Positions 6,193 to 6,728 of a DNA stretch of 6,728 nt are shown here, piece after piece. The first letter of the stretch is position 1, and each line of letters begins with the position of its first letter. Under the pieces are notes generated by a model. The model saw nothing but the letters and a program-made list of their open reading frames with translations. It ran no database searches and was not told the DNA's origin. The stretch covers positions 1-6,728 of the forward strand of contig JAGLNZ010000467.1 of assembly GCA_023139225.1 (NCBI GenBank), in the 5' to 3' direction. The translations under genes and the position numbers were made by a program. This DNA is from Desulfobacula sp. (GTDB lineage Bacteria; Desulfobacterota; Desulfobacteria; Desulfobacterales; Desulfobacteraceae).

Positions 6193-6728
6193 AAAAGTCC
6201 AAGTGTTTGTGCTTTTTCTTTCCGGGGCAGACCATTGGGGGTAAGCCCACGGATATCATAATACTTTTTTTTTGCAATAAGAAATGCATTCCTGTCAACA
6301 GGGGGTATATGGATACGATTTCCGCTTGATCCCGCTTCTTTGAAAAACCGATCCGGCAGATCATCATCTTTGGCATCAAATCCGTTCAGCGCATTGATGA
6401 TTCGCTCATTATAATAGATACATTCCCCTTTTTTAAGAAGATCATGGGCACTGGTTTCAATTCCTGTAACCGCCTCATAGGCAGTTGCATACTCTTCCAG
6501 GCCGGCTGCAAAAAAAGTAAATTTGCACACGGTCAGCGAGTCCACCACAGCATTCAGATCTTCGGCAATTTTTATGATCCTTGCCTTGCCGCTGAAACTA
6601 AAGCGGTCAGTGGCTACAGGTTTTCTCAAAATTTCATGGCTGATGGGATAGGCGCGCAAATGGCATCCGCCCCGGGTGGACAGGGCATATCCCAATGCCA
6701 TGCCATAAGCCCCCCGGGGATCATAGGC
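6180..6728 (-). CDS. Aldehyde:ferredoxin oxidoreductase family protein (C-terminal ~182 residues; 5' end outside window)
   Basis: The reading frame is open to the right edge of the window, so the gene continues beyond it; the Met codon at 6699-6701 is internal, being preceded in frame by AYDPRGAYG. AOR-family enzymes are cytoplasmic tungsten- or molybdenum-bis-pterin, 4Fe-4S proteins that interconvert aldehydes and carboxylates using ferredoxin; the full protein is usually about 600 residues. Visible family signatures are DPRGAYG, STRGGCHLRAY, VDSLTVCKF (codon 6525-6527 encodes the Cys expected to be the fourth cluster ligand), LPDRF and the terminal YYDIRGLTPNGLPR. The usual pterin-contact pattern in that region is D-x-x-G-x-C; here Thr stands in place of Gly. 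The stop overlaps the start of the class II aldolase gene by 13 bases, so the two form an operon. The substrate is unknown; the family also includes benzoyl-CoA reductase BamB-type subunits, so a role other than simple aldehyde oxidation is possible. Confidence 0.92.
   Translation of the reverse strand, partial: AYDPRGAYGMALGYALSTRGGCHLRAYPISHEILRKPVATDRFSFSGKARIIKIAEDLNAVVDSLTVCKFTFFAAGLEEYATAYEAVTGIETSAHDLLKKGECIYYNERIINALNGFDAKDDDLPDRFFKEAGSSGNRIHIPPVDRNAFLIAKKKYYDIRGLTPNGLPRKEKAQTLGLLWNN

Noticed and set aside
6180..6701. Reading the AOR-family gene as a complete 173-residue protein starting at the Met at 6701
   Set aside because: The frame stays open to the window edge, and the upstream codons give AYDPRGAYG, a conserved AOR segment, so this Met is internal and the gene is cut by the window.

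Overview
The window reads as an accessory-metabolism stretch of an anaerobic bacterium. Three things point to Desulfobacterota, most likely a Desulfobacteraceae-type sulfate reducer: a branched-chain-amino-acid-type (Liv) ABC transporter fused operonically to a long-chain-type acyl-CoA synthetase, a tungsten/molybdenum aldehyde:ferredoxin oxidoreductase (AOR), and a cytosolic PAS-GAF hybrid histidine kinase. Base composition looks slightly AT-rich by eye. The taxon is an inference from gene content; no marker gene is present.

Left part (1-2728, + strand): the 3' end of livG, then livF, then an AMP-forming acyl-CoA synthetase. livG and livF are separated by 2 bases and livF overlaps the synthetase by 10 bases, so the three are almost certainly one transcript whose remaining transporter genes lie upstream of the window. 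The coupling suggests that the imported substrate is a carboxylic acid that is activated to its CoA thioester on entry, rather than an amino acid.

Middle (2729-4984, + strand): a 135-base gap holds a plausible sigma-70-type promoter and a short dyad at the predicted transcript start. It is followed by a 706-residue soluble hybrid histidine kinase (PAS, GAF, HisKA, HATPase, receiver). Its phosphorelay partner is not in the window.

Right part (4975-6728, - strand): an operon read right to left. The C-terminal third of an AOR-family oxidoreductase overlaps by 13 bases the start of a two-domain class II aldolase/adducin-family protein. The C-terminal aldolase domain keeps the zinc-binding histidines and a candidate catalytic glutamate. 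The N-terminal half looks like a degenerate copy of the same fold. An aldehyde-handling enzyme translationally coupled to an aldol-chemistry enzyme suggests one short pathway that makes and oxidises an aldehyde, or reduces an acid and condenses the product. The aldolase gene and the kinase gene converge and overlap tail to tail by 10 bases, with no terminator between them. No RNA genes, mobile elements, CRISPR arrays or long repeats were seen.
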